Below are positions 34,437-46,511 of a DNA stretch of 64,000 nucleotides, one piece after another (position 1 is the first letter of the stretch; every line of letters starts with the position of its first letter). Source of the stretch: Zingiber officinale (lineage: Eukaryota; Streptophyta; Magnoliopsida; Zingiberales; Zingiberaceae); contig NC_055987.1 of the NCBI RefSeq assembly GCF_018446385.1, positions 34,297,202 to 34,361,201 on the forward strand. Reading direction: 5' to 3'. Position numbers and translations under genes: made by a program. The notes below the pieces were generated by a model. It did not search any database. It worked only from the letters and a program-made list of their open reading frames with translations, and had not been told where the DNA came from.

Positions 34437-34946
34437 AAATTGCAAGTTAATTTTGTTCCTAACCATTTTTAAATTAATTATTGTATTTGTAAGAGTTATA
34501 ATGTTTCATATATTTAATTTTATCTCATATTTTTATTTTTTAATAAATTAGATATTTTTTGTCCCATAGAAGTTTACACTAATTATTTGCATATATTTGG
34601 AAAGTACACCGACTATTAGGATATATTTTGAAAGTACAAATGAAGTGTGGTGGACAACTACGCATCATGAGTGTGGTTCAAATATCGTGGTTGTACGATA
34701 TATTCTGTGAGAGTATTGATTGCATGTGTCAACATCATGGGTGGTTTAAATATCGTAGTGGTATCCCAAGGAAAGAGAAGAGGGTTTACGGAGCCTCGCT
34801 CAGGTAAGGAAGGAGGATGCAAAGAGAGTGAAGGTTCGACATTTGAGGGATCATTAATTTTGCTAGCATTTAGTCCCACATTACTCGTGCTTGGTGAGTT
34901 TCCTACTTGGACATTATACATTGGTTCAGGGTTGCTTCATAATAAA

Positions 34947-35074
34947 ACATGAAGTTGTGTGATAGGAACAAAGCAAATTATTCGTTCGCCTTTTACTAAA
35001 GAATACCGTGTGCCTTTCACTAAAAACAACATACATTAATTTTTGAAAGAGCTCCTTTTACAAAAGATCCCTAA
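34947..35074 (+). ncRNA. U5-like copy 19 (type L)
   Basis: USE variant GTCCCACATTA 34873; TATACA 34915. Exact loop but one stem mismatch (ATTCGTT). Lower stem GTTGT/ACAAC. Hairpin and 3' box both altered. Confidence 0.55.
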
Positions 35075-35569
35075 TAAATTATATGTTAAATTTTTTCCTA
35101 ACAATTTTTAAATTAATTATTTTAGTTGTGACAGCTATAATGTTTTATATATTTATTTTCTCTTAATTTTTTTATTATTTTTTGTTGATTATTAGGGTGT
35201 GGTGGACGACTCAACATCATGAGTGTGGTTCAAATATTATGGTTGTATGATATACTTTGAAAGAGTTTTGATTGCATGAGTCAGCATCATGGGTGGTTCA
35301 AATATCGTAACTGTATGATATACTTAGTGAGAGTTTCGAACTCTTGTTATATGAGTCTGTAAAATCTTTTACCATTACATTGTATCGCAAGGGAAGAGAA
35401 GAGGGTTTACGAAGCCTAGCGCTGGGTAAGGAAGGAGAATGCGAAGAGAGTAAATGTTCGCCATTTGAGGGGTGATTAATTTGACCAATGTTTAGTCCCA
35501 CATTGCTCGTGCTTGGTGAGCTTCCTGCAGAAGACATTATAAATTGGATCAAGGTCGCTTCATAATAAA

Positions 35570-35697
35570 ACATGCAGCTGTGTGATAGGCACAAAGAGAA
35601 TTATTCTTTCGCCTTTTACTAAAGAATACCGTGTGCTTGTCACTAAAAACAGCATATATTAATTTTTGAAAGGGGTTTTTTTACAAAGGAGCCCTAA
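35570..35697 (+). ncRNA. U5-like copy 20 (type M), well preserved
   Basis: USE 35495, TATAAA 35538, exact loop and stem, lower stem GCTGT/ACAGC fully paired, Sm AATTTTTGA, hairpin with one wobble, 3' box CAAATTACAAGTTAAA. A roughly 44 bp tandem duplication follows (about 35711-35798), which explains the longer spacing to copy 21. Confidence 0.72.
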
Positions 35698-36297
35698 CAA
35701 ATTACAAGTTAAATTTGTTCCTAACAATTTTTAAATTAATTATTTTACATTAAATTTGTTCCTAACAATTTTTAAATTAATTATTTTAGTTGTAAGAGCT
35801 ATAATGTTTCATATATTTTATTTTCTCATAATTTTTCCTAATTTAGAAATTTTTTGTCCTCTTTACATTGATTATTAGGATATATTTAGATAGTGCACTG
35901 ACTATTAGGATATATTTAGAAAGTAGTGTGGTCGATGACTAAGCATCATGAGTGTGGTTCAAATATCGTGGTTGTACAATATACTCTGTGAGAGTTTTGA
36001 TTGCATGAGTCAACATCATGGTGGTTTAAATATTGTGGTTGTATGATATACTCTATAAGAGTTTTGAACTCTTGTTGCATGAGTTTGTCTCATATTTACC
36101 ATTATACTATATCCCAAGGGAAGAGAAGAGGGCTTACGGAGCCTAGCGCTTAGGAGATGAAGGAGGATGTAAAGAGAGGGAAGGTTCAGCGTTTGAGGCG
36201 TGATTAATATGGCTACTGTTTAGTCCCACATTGCTTGTGCATGATGAGCTTCCTACAGAGGACATTATAAATAAGTTCAGGGTTGCATTATATTAAA

Positions 36298-36426
36298 ACA
36301 TGCAGCTGTGTGATAAGCACAGAGCGAATTATTCTTTCGCCTTTTACTAAAGAATACCGTGTGCTTGCCACTAAAAATAGCATATATTAATTTTTGAAAG
36401 GGCTTTTTTTACAAAGGAGCCCTAAC
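36298..36426 (+). ncRNA. U5-like copy 21 (type N)
   Basis: USE 36223, TATAAA 36266, exact loop, lower stem GCTGT/ATAGC with a G-U pair, Sm and hairpin intact; 3' box altered (ACGTTAAA). The MITE enters about 65 bp further on. Confidence 0.66.
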
Positions 36427-36491
36427 AAATTACACGTTAAATTTGTTCTTAACAATTTTTAAATTAATTATTTTAGTTGTAAGAGCTATAA

Positions 36492-36727
36492 GAGCATCCG
36501 CAGGAGAGCTCCCGCTGTGATGTAACAGCAGGGAAAAACCTCCCTCCCATAGTGGAGGGAGGTTTTTCCCTTTACACGAAGAAGCAACTCCGTAACCACG
36601 GAGCCACATCTTCATGTTTTTTATTTTTTTTATATATTATTTTTGTTTTAATAATTAAAAAATATAAAAAGTGTGTATAAAAATTATTTTTTTTATAAGT
36701 TATTTTTTAATTATTAATGTTATTTCA
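36492..36727. mobile_element. Tourist-like (PIF/Harbinger) MITE, left part
   Basis: Together with 48887-49106 this forms a MITE of about 456 bp with ends GAGCATC.../...GATGCCC and the 3 bp duplication TAA (36489-36491 and 49107-49109). Removing it and its contents restores the continuous array sequence GAGCTATAATGTTTCATA. It contains a hairpin at 36531-36570 with a perfect 17 bp stem (GGGAAAAACCTCCCTCC) and a 6 nt loop. The chromovirus at 36728-48881 is inserted in it. Confidence 0.8.
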
Positions 36728-39069
36728 TGTAACGCCCCGCCATCAACTGACTAAGCTGTAAGGCCGGGGGTTACGTATGCTAAACTATTCTGTGGCTATC
36801 ACTGAATTATAATGTGCGGAAAGCTGAACCAATTGCTATAAAATCTGGAATTTATGTTCAAATTACTATTTCATTGTTGTACATATGCTAAGGGATGGAA
36901 TCTACACTTTTCATGCAAATGTGGATGCGAAGCATGCGGTTTAGTGCTGCTGGAAAGGTCGGCCCAGTCGACTAACAGTAGGGTCTCAGTGCTCCAGGTT
37001 GCTGCCCAACCCTCTAACTTGTACCAAAACCTTCCGAAGCATGCAATATCATACAATAGAACACATACTACCCTTCCAAGCTATTTAATACATGTTTCTA
37101 TGAAATTTAGCATACCTTGGTAGTTTCTAAGCATACGAGTGGAACCATGGGTTTTGTATCAACTTCATACTAAAACTAAGCATTGATACAAACTAAACAA
37201 GACACTAGCAGCACCCCAACATCCCATATGACAATGTAAGTGCATGATGCGCATTCCACAACTATTTCGTATGCAATTCAAATGTATCACTGAAAAGCAT
37301 CATAATATTACTAGGCATGTCATTACTGTCATTGTTCATCGTTTATTAATTAACATCAAGATAACTAGTAGTCCGGGCATAGCATGGTGCATACTTTCAC
37401 AATTCATGACATTTAAACATTATAAAGGTGCGGAATAATAAGAATATAAGAAATTCTAATTCTTTAAACTTGCTAGTCCCCAAGAGTCTTTATTCCAAGT
37501 CCCTTCTCACACACATCTTGACGCATTGCCCTCCGGCCTCTGCTAATCCATCTTCCCTTTACCTTTATATGCAGTATAAGGAAAAGGAAACTATAAGCTT
37601 GGGAGCTTAGTAAGAACCATCTACCTCACAAATCATGCATTCGATGAAATCATGCTTTTAAAAGAAGCTATTTGAAATACATGCTGATAATCGTGCTGAA
37701 AATGCTAAAGCATGGCATACTGATATATAAGTTATGACAATCAAATACTATTCATAAAACTAGCTTGTTGTATCAATAAGAAGAACTGAACTGATACATA
37801 AGCTGAGCTAAACTGATGCTTGGCTAATGCTGAATCTGAACTGTATTCACATAACTGATTTGTGAAGTTTTGAAAAATATTTTCATAATAGATAAAAATA
37901 ATAGTCATGCTGCTGATGGGCCTGGCAACTGTACTTGCTATGCACGCATCCCTAACTAGACCCGAGGTAGCTAGTCCCGAATCTAGTAGGATTTTCTAGG
38001 TTATCTAAACCTAGAGACGACTATGGGAGCCCAACCCAAGGACAACTAAGAATCCAACACAGTGCTACTGATGAAAGTAAAATACTGATTCATAAGCTGA
38101 TTTATCTTATCTGGCTCTTACTAGGTTATCTGAACCTAGGGGCGACTATGGGAGTCCACCCATTGAGCCCTAGTCCCATATAAACTGAAGCAAGACTAAG
38201 CATGCTATTTAAATGCGTCTATGGCATTTAACTGAGCTATTAAAATGCCTACTGTAGCAGTTAATTGTACTAGTTATTTTATCGAGCACTTGGTGTGCTC
38301 TAACTCTTCTCTCTATTAGGGGACCACCTCTAAGCACTCGACAGTGTCTAAGACCCCAAAATTGGAGGGGAAAACACGTCCGGCCCATCTAGAGGTGCTC
38401 AAATAAACCCTAAACCTGCGAGGAGGGTCAAATACACCCTAGGTGCCGGAAAAACTGAACTAAAAACATAAAAATATATGATTAGCTACTTATACTACAG
38501 GTGAGGGGGTTACTTACTTCCTATGCTAGGTTTCTTACAATTCTGATCGCTAGGTTTTCGGAGAAGAAGATCTCTTCGGCGATCTTCTTACATCTACGCG
38601 TTCTTCTCGCGGAGAGGAGCGTCCTCGTATCAGAGTCGTCGCCGGAAGATGCTCCTACGACCCTAGGGATGGAACCCTAGGTCTCTTGGGGGCTTGGTGT
38701 GTCGAGAGGGTGAGGAAGAAGGAGAGGTCGGCGGGTGAGGGTGAGGAAGAGTTGTCGATCCAAAAATAATAAATCCTCACTTAAATTCCCTATTTATATT
38801 AAGTGATTAATATCACCCAACTCAATTATAAATATAATTTCTCTCCTCTTCTTTTAGCACGCCCCTGTTGGGGCCACCTGGTTACTAAAGTCATGCTATA
38901 AGTCTTAGGGTCTGATAGGTCACGGGTTCAATTCCTGCTTAGGCTATTTTACGTTTTTTATTTAATTTTGCTACTTCTGCTACTTCAAAAATTTCATAAA
39001 AATATTCTAAAATTCCAGAAAAATAATAGAATATTTCTAAAATTTATTTGAGAATTTTAGGGTGTTACA
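36728..39069 (-). repeat. Left LTR of the chromovirus (3' in element orientation)
   Basis: 2342 bp, TGTAACGCCC...GTGTTACA. A tRNA-like A/B-box stretch lies at about 38872-38942. Confidence 0.92.
38872..38942 (+). other. tRNA-like A/B-box module in the chromovirus LTR
   Basis: CCACCTGGTTACTAAAG resembles an A box and GGTTCAATTCC (38925-38935) a B box about 45 bp later, the internal Pol III promoter layout of tRNA and tRNA-derived SINEs. The partner LTR holds a diverged copy at about 48692-48762. Confidence 0.5.
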
Positions 39070-39084
39070 ATCCCCCATACCTTA

Positions 39085-39288
39085 TAAAAAGTTCATCCTC
39101 GAACTTAAAATAACTCTGGGTACTTCTGTCTCATACTAGCTTGTGTCTCCCAAGTCGCCTCTTCTACGGTGTGATTTTGCCACATCACTTTTACTAATAG
39201 TATCTCCTTGTTCCGTAATTTCTTAATTGCTCGGTCCATTATCTGAATAGGTCGACTGTCATAGCTGAGGTCTTCACGGACTTGTACC
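39085..39288 (-). pseudogene. Chromodomain region of the gypsy element
   Basis: The minus strand shows DSRPIQIMDRAIKKLRNKEI and VMWQNHTVEEATWE, the chromodomain pattern at the integrase C-terminus of Tekay/Del elements. Part of a fossil element. Confidence 0.85.
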
Positions 39289-41854
39289 TGTTAGAGTGTA
39301 TACTAAAAGCCTAGCTTTTGGTATAAACATTTATCTAGAAATAAGAATCACATTGGTCAAATGTCTACATTTGTGATAAATGTAGTTTTTCAATTAATTT
39401 ATATTGTAGATAACATGGTGTGTGGTGTCACACACAGAGGATCATGTTATCAGTACCTTATAAATTATAAACAGTAGCTCACGACCAAAATGGAAAGGAA
39501 CAAACCATTAGAAGGTCGTAGTGTAATTAGGTATCAGTTTATCTTGACTGTATAATTACACTAGTACACTTAGAGTGTATTGAGTAGGACCATTTGAGGT
39601 CGTTCCTTTTATACTGATTTTATAAAGAAACAAAGACCTCGGTTATTATGAAAGTGTGTGCTCTTAATCCTAATATAATAACAAGCACATATATTTGATA
39701 TTTATTTCTTTAATTTATCAAAGGGTGAGATTTAGTTCGATGAATCAATAAGCCCGATAAGTTGGGAAATGGTATCACTTGTAGTGTGTGTTGTTGATTA
39801 TAGAAGGAAACTGTGTCCTAGAGATACTAGGTTGATAATGTCCTCAAGAGGAGCTCATAAGGATTGTCATGTTAAACCCTGCAGGTGGACCTAGTCCGAC
39901 ATGATGATAAGGTTGAGTGGTACTACTCTTGGACTAAGATATTAATTAAATGAGTTGTCAGTAACTCACTTAATTAGTGGACATTCGATATCTTAAACAC
40001 AGGGAGATTAACACACTCATGAAAAGAAGGAGCCCAAAATGTAATTTGGGATTGGTGCGGTAGTTCAATAATAGTTCTCTAGTGGAATGAATTATTATTG
40101 ATAAAATTAAGTTGTGTGTTCGGGGCGAGCACGGGATGCTTAATTTTATCGGGAGACCAAAACCAATTCCTCCTCTCGGTCCCTATCGTAGCCTCTTGTA
40201 TATAGAGATTTATACCCACCACATACCCACCTTCTTATCCAACCAATAGGGGCCGGCCAAGCTAAGCTTGAAGCTCAAGCTAGGGCCGGCCAAGACAAAG
40301 GTTAGCGGTGGCGGCCAATAGCTTGGAGCCCAAGCTTTAGGTGGCCGGCCACATCATATTAAAAGGATTTTATTAAAATTATTTCTTATGTGGATATCAT
40401 AGTTTTAAAAGAGAGTTTAAAAATTAAATCTTTCCTTTTAAAGCTTTCTACAAAAGATTAAGAAAAGATTTGAAATCTTTCCTTATTTGTAGATTGAAAG
40501 GAGATTTTATTAAGAAAACTTTCCTTTTTAACCATGATAATAATTTAAAAGAAGTTTAAAAATTAAATATTCTCTTTTATTAGTTTCTACAAAAGATTAA
40601 GAAAAGATTTGATATCTTTCCTTATTTGTAGATTGAAAAGAGATTTTAATTTTTAGAGATAACTTTCCTTTTGGAAATTATCCACATGTTTAAAAGAAGA
40701 ATTTTAATTTATAAAATTTCCTTTTTATTAACCACCATGAAGGGAAAATTATTGGAGAAATTTTTTATAAATTTCTGGAGACAAATTAGGAAGTTTTAAT
40801 TAATTAAAACTCTCCTTGTTTATAGCTTGATGGTGGCCGGCCATGTAAATTGAGAATAGGAAAATTGTTTTTAATTAAATAAAATTTTCTTTTTCATGGC
40901 AAAATAATTAAGGAAGTTTTGAATTAAATTTCCTTATTTGCCAAGACCAAGGATTATAAAAGAGGAGGTAGAGGTGCCTTCATGGGTGATCAACTCTATT
41001 ATTCTTCTCCTCTCTTTTCCTCCTTGGTGGCCGGCCCTAGCTTCTTCCTCTTCTCTTCTTCTTATGGCCGGCGGCAACCTTTCTTGGAGCTCTTGATGGT
41101 GGCCGGTTCTAGCTAGGAGAAGAAGGAGAGAAAGGTGGTTTTGTTTCTTGCATCCCTTGGAGCTTGGTGGTGGTGGCCGAACCTCTACTTCTCTTGGAGA
41201 ATTGTGGTGGACGAAACTTGCAAGGAAGAAGAAGGTGCTTGGTGGTTCTCATCTCGGAAGATCATTGCCCACACAACGTCCGAGGTTAGAAGAGGAATAC
41301 GGTAGAAGATCAAGAGTTTTTTCTAAAAGGTATAACTAGTAATTTTTCTTTCCGCATCATACTAGTTATTTTTGGAAATAATACTAAATACAAGAGGCAT
41401 ACGATTCTAGAGTTTCGAATTTGTTTTCGATATAGTGTTCTTTTGTTTTTCTTTTCCTTGTGATTTGATTGTTCTTTTCGGTTAACCTAAAGTTATTTTA
41501 GGAAATTAAATATTATCTTTCCATAAAAGGTTTTGTCTAGTCGGTGGTGGTTGCTCCCATATCCAAGAAGGCCATGTGCCTCGCCACGTCAGTACTGGGA
41601 ACCAATTATGGAAATTAATATTTAATGGAATTAATAACTTAAGGTGATTTGGGTCGAACGTGTTAAGTTCCGCAGGAGACCCAAGTCAAAACCTAAAAGA
41701 ACGAATAGATTAAGTTTTGGATCAAACGTGTTAAGTTCCGCAGGCGATCCAAAATTTAATTTAAAAGAACACATGATAGCTAGGAAAAGGTTCAGACCTT
41801 TGTACAAAATTTTTGTACAGTGGAACCTCTAGGTTTTCCGAGTAGCAACCAACA
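39289..41854 (+). mobile_element. Solo LTR (2566 bp) inside the chromovirus
   Basis: TGTTAGAGTG...CAACCAACA with a perfect 5 bp duplication GTACC (39284-39288 and 41855-41859). No internal region. Carries several GCCGGCC words (about 40250-41110) and a TATA-like TATAAAAG (40955-40962), which suggests the plus orientation. The family is not recognised with certainty; the termini are copia-like. Confidence 0.85.
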
Positions 41855-41861
41855 GTACCGA

Positions 41862-42170
41862 CTAGGGTTCAATCACCTGGGTGGCATCTGGGATATGCTT
41901 CTTCAACATAGAGACATGAAATACGTTATGGATAGCTGACATCTCCTGGGGTAGCTCTAGCTCATATGCCACCTTGCCAACTCTTCTGGTGATAAGGTAT
42001 GGTCCCACATATCTGGAACTTAATTTGCCCTTCCTCCCAAAATGCATTACCCCCCTCATGGGAGTCACTTGGAGGAATACTATATCCCCCACTGAAATCT
42101 CTAAGGGTCGGCACCATGTATCAGCATAGCTTTTCTAGCGGCTCTGAGCTGTCTCTATCCTCTGACAGAT
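41862..42170 (-). pseudogene. Gypsy integrase C-terminal region
   Basis: GKLSSRYVGPYLITRRVGKV and NVFHVSMLKKHIPD are the conserved integrase C-terminal motifs of chromoviruses. Part of a fossil element. Confidence 0.88.
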
Positions 42171-43000
42171 CTATTGTATAGCTGCTGTGATATCTGCTAC
42201 TAGATCTGTCTGAAGTTCTAGTTCTTTCTGTTCACCACTCTCATACCAGCAGATTGGAGATCTACACCTCCGCCCGTAGAGAGCCTCGTAGGGTGCCATG
42301 CCGATAGTGGCCTGATAGTTATTGTTGTATGCAAATTTTGCTAAACACAGATATTTGCACCAACTTCCCTTGAAGTCTAGGGCACACGCTCGGAGTATAT
42401 CTTCGAGTATCTGATTTACTCGCTCCGTCTGACCATCTGTCTGAGGATGGAAAGCTGTGCTAAACTTTAACCTGGTGCCCAATGCTGACTCTACACACTC
42501 CCAGAAGTGTGACGTGAATCTACTGTCTCTGTCTGAAATAATGGTCCGTGGGACTCCATGCAATCTGACAATCTCCTTAAGATACAACTGAGCTAGCTGC
42601 TCCATGGAGGAGGATATCCTGATAGCTAAGAAGTTGGCTGATTTAGTCAATCTGTCGACTATTACCAAGATGACATCAAAACCATTCGTGGTTCTGGGTA
42701 ATCCCACTATGAAATCCATGGAAATATCCTCCCACTTCCATTCTGGGATTTGAATAGGTTGCAGAACTCCTCCTGGTCTCTGGTGTTCTGCCTTGACCCT
42801 CTGGCAGGTCAGACAGGTACTGACATATCTAGCGATGTCTCTTTTCATCTCAGACCACCAAAAACGTCTCTTTAGGTCTTGGTACATCTTGGTGGAACCA
42901 GGATGCATCGCATAAGGAGTCCTGTGAGCCTCGTCTAGGATCTTCCTTCATAGTTCCTCCTGATCCGGAACCCATAGTCTGTCACCAAAATACAATACCC
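42171..43000 (-). pseudogene. Gypsy integrase zinc-finger and core region
   Basis: HPGSTKMYQDLKRRFWW and CLTCQRVK give the HHCC zinc finger; MDFIVGLPRT, DRDSRFTSHFW and FHPQTDGQTERVN mark the DDE core. Part of a fossil element. Confidence 0.92.
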
Positions 43001-43133
43001 CACTATCAGATACTCTGAACTCTCCACTTCCTGATTCTGCTATCCCTTGCTTGATTTTCTAAATTTCAGGATCCTGATCCTGAATTGTCTGGATGTCACC
43101 AAACAGGGTAGATACTAATGTCATAGTAGAGAG

Positions 43134-43780
43134 CTATCCAACTATAAGTTCGATACTAAAATCCGTAATCTCCTTTTCTAGAGGCAGTGACATGGCTACT
43201 AGGGATAGTAAGGTGGCACTGGACTTCCTGCTAAGTGCGTCTGCCACCTTATTAGCTTTTCCTGGGTGATAGAGGATGTCTATGTCATAGTCTTTGACCA
43301 GCTCAAGCCATCTGTGTTGTCGCATATTCAGATCCTTCTGAGTGAAGAAGTACTCAGACTCTGATGATCTGTATACACTTTGCACTAAGCTCCATACAAT
43401 TAATGTCTCCAAATTTTGAGGGCGAAGGCGACTGCTGTAAGCTTAAGGTCATGAGTAGGGTAGTTCCTCTCATAGGCCTTGAGTTGTCTAGAGGCATAGG
43501 TGATCACCTTGCCATTTTGCATCAGTACTGCTCCCAGTCCCAATTTAGAGGCATCACTGTAAATATCAAAGTTGTTGTGTCTTTTGGCAGAGTCAGAATG
43601 GGAGCATTGGTCAATCTTCTTTTTAGTTCGATGAAGCTGTTCTCACAGTCCTCTGTCCACTGAAATTTTCTGTTCTTCCTGGTGAGAACTGTCAGTGGGG
43701 AGGCTATCCTGGAGAAATCCTCTACAAATTTTTTGTAATAGCCTGCTAGTCCCAGAAAGCTTCTGATTTCACTGGCACTC
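43134..43780 (-). pseudogene. Gypsy RNase H region
   Basis: Ends with [20 protein letters not shown] and [12 protein letters not shown], the standard end of gypsy RNase H; the upstream half lies in a different, broken frame. Part of a fossil element. Confidence 0.85.
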
Positions 43781-43789
43781 TTAGGTCTT

Positions 43790-44432
43790 TTCTAATTACT
43801 CACAGCCTCTATCTTACTGGGGTCTACCATGACACCATCCTTGGAGATGATGTGTCCCAGGAAGGATACCCGATCGATCCAGAATACACATTTCGTGAAC
43901 TTGGCGTACAGCTGGCTCTGCTGGAGGGTCTGCAGTACTATTTTCAGGTGCTCTGCGTGTTCTTCCTGAGTTCCGGAATAGATAAGAATGTCGTCGATGA
44001 ATACGATAACAAACTTATCTAAATATTCTCTGAATACTCTATTCATGAGGTCCATGAAAGTAGCTGGAGCATTTGTCACGCTAAAGGGCATGACTACGAA
44101 CTCATAATGTCTGTATCTGGTCCTGAAAGTTGTCTTGGGTATATCACCTTCTTTAACTCTCACCTGGTGATATCCCGATCTGCGGTCTATTTTAGAGAAC
44201 ACTACTGCTCCTTTAGCTGATCAAATAGGTCATATATTTTGGGAAGAGGATACCTATTCTTAATCATGACTTGGTTTAGTGTCCGGTAGTCTATACACAG
44301 GCGCATGCTCCCATCCTTCTTCTTCACGAACAACACAAGCGCTCCCCATGGTGAGTGACTAGGGCGTATGAAGCCCTTGTCGAGTAGCTCCTGTAGTTGC
44401 TCCCGAAGTTCCTTCAGTTTTGCTGGAGCCAT
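43790..44432 (-). pseudogene. Gypsy reverse transcriptase region
   Basis: [37 protein letters not shown] and the catalytic [10 protein letters not shown] are all visible. Part of a fossil element. Confidence 0.93.
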
Positions 44433-45230
44433 GCGGTAGGGTGCTTTGGAGATGAGATTTGTACCGGGGACGAGTTCTATCTCAAATTCAATGTCCCTGT
44501 CTGGTGCTAGGCCCGGTAACTCCTCAGGGAAGACTGCTGGGTAGTCACATACAACTCGGACCCCTTCTAGCTTTTGGTCTTTGTCCTGACTAGTACTGAC
44601 TACATGTGCTAGAAATCCCGTACATCCTGAATCTAGTAGTTTCTGTGCTTTCAGAGCTGAGAGAAACTTCTTGGCCTTTCTCTTTAGTTCTCCGATGTAC
44701 TCAAACTGTACTCCTGCTTCAGGTTGGAATACAATTTTCTATTTACGGAACTCTATGGAGGCACCGTACTTGATCAGGAAGTCCATTCCAAAGATGACAT
44801 CATAGTCAGCCATATCTAGCACTATCAGATTACAAAAGAGTTCTCTGTCTGCTATAATGGCTGGCACTGCTCGGAGTCAGTGCGTGGATGCCATGATTTC
44901 TCCTGAAGGTAGTGTTGTGAAAAACTGACCACTGAGTACATCTGGAGGTATTGCTAACTTTTCGGCAAATGCCCTGGATATATAAGAATGGGTTGCCCCA
45001 GTATCAAATAAGACACTTACACTTTGCTGTAAAATACTGATCTGACCTGTAACAACTGTCGAGGCATTCGCTACATCCTCTCTGTTTAGTGAGTAGATTC
45101 TCGCGTTCGTCGTGGCAGAGGGGGCTTCTAGTCTACCCTGGCTGATGTGTGGACCATCTAAATCAGCCTGCATCTGGTGCAACAGTGCTTGCTTGCCTCC
45201 GTATTGAATCGACTGTGGTGGGGGAAAGCT
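44433..45230 (-). pseudogene. Gypsy protease region and linker
   Basis: The aspartic-protease motif VLFDTGATHSYISRAFAEKL lies near 44970-45030 on the minus strand, followed by the linker to RT. Part of a fossil element. Confidence 0.85.
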
Positions 45231-46294
45231 GGTCTTGTTCGGGCATTGTTTAGCCATATACCCTTCCTGGCCACATTCGAAGCATCCTCGAGTGCCCTTG
45301 CGACAAACTCCTGGGTGGAATTTCCCGCAAGTAGAACACTTGGGATAGCTAGGCTGTTTAGTAGCTGGTCCTCCTGTTGGGTAACTCCCTGGTTTACGTT
45401 TGTTACTGGAGTTCCCTTTCGAGTTAGAGTTGTAGCCCTAGTATTTCTGAGTATAGCCTCCTTGACCTTTGGACTCTGAGAAGGCTTGCCTCTGCTGCTT
45501 GATGCTGTTCTGGTAATGCTCGGTGATCAGAGCACTACTTACCAGTTCTTTAGTGGTTTGCGGCCTATGGACGCCGCTGGCCACGTTCAGTGCTATTTTC
45601 GGCCTTAGCATTCTGAGCATTAGCCGGACTCGTTCTCTTTCAATGCTGACTAGTTCGGGGCACAGACGAGCCAGCCTATTGAATTTCTTCATGGCCTCCT
45701 CAACTGAAAGGTTACCCTGAAGAAATTCAGTGAACTCGTCGTAGTGGCGGTTTGTGACCCGTATGTGAAAGAACTCCTCAAAGAATTCTCTTTCGAAGTC
45801 GGCCCATGTCATCTGGTTCACTGGGCGCTTCGCTTTAATCCTCTCCCATCACATACGTGTGTCTCCTGCCAGGCAAAAGGAGGCGCATTTCACCTTTTCA
45901 TGTCCTGGCCAGTCCAGAAGCTCCATTGTACTCTCCAGTGTTTTGAACCAGGCTTAGGCATCCCATGGTTCACTGGTGCCTGAGAAGTTCTCTGGCTTGA
46001 TTTTCTGCCATTGGATCAGAAAGGCTTCTCTCCTTGCCCCCGCTGCTGGGGCTATTGGTGCTGTAGGTTGGACTGGTGGAACATCTGTAACTACTGGGGT
46101 TTCTATGTTAGGTTCCGGGTGGCAGTGGGAGTGTTCTACTGGGGTTTCTATGTTGCTATCTCCTGTTGCTGTTCAGCTAGTTGCTTCTGTAACTGAGCCA
46201 CTACCTCTGTAAGGCCTGGGGGAGGAATTGAGCTGTCCGCCCCATTCTGGGGCTCAGTAGCTGGTGCTCTTCTAGCTGGGCGTCCTCGTGCCAT
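45231..46294 (-). pseudogene. Gypsy gag region
   Basis: Starts at an ATG (46294-46292) with MARGRPARRAP, contains WADFEREFFEEFFHIRVTN and NLSVEEAMKKFNRLARLCPE, the retrotransposon gag core, and ends with a zinc-knuckle-like CFECGQEGYMAKQC. Part of a fossil element. Confidence 0.88.
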
Positions 46295-46496
46295 TTTCTA
46301 GAGAAGTAGAGGACATACATAACTACTACAATCATGTTTACATAACTACTACTATCATGATAGATGCTATCATATATAAACATGCTTTAGTCATCTATAA
46401 ACATGAAAGCAAGAAACATAAATAAGGTGAGAGATATTCTTACTTGGAAGCTGCAGGTTCAATGCTGATGTGTGTGTGGAGGAAGTATGGAACCCT

Positions 46497-46508
46497 GCAC
46501 TGATACCA
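46497..46508 (-). other. Primer binding site of the chromovirus
   Basis: TGGTATCAGTGC on the minus strand, three bases from the 5' LTR, a near match to the initiator-methionine type. Confidence 0.8.
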
Positions 46509-46511
46509 CTC

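Noticed and set aside
22030-35594. Repeated small minus-strand frames beginning MCLSHSCMFYY and similar
   Set aside because: These are antisense readings through the U5-like RNA and its promoter, repeated because the unit is repeated.
36854-37123. 89-codon frame repeated at 46654-46923
   Set aside because: Chance frame in both LTRs of the chromovirus; no domain and several substitutions without codon bias.
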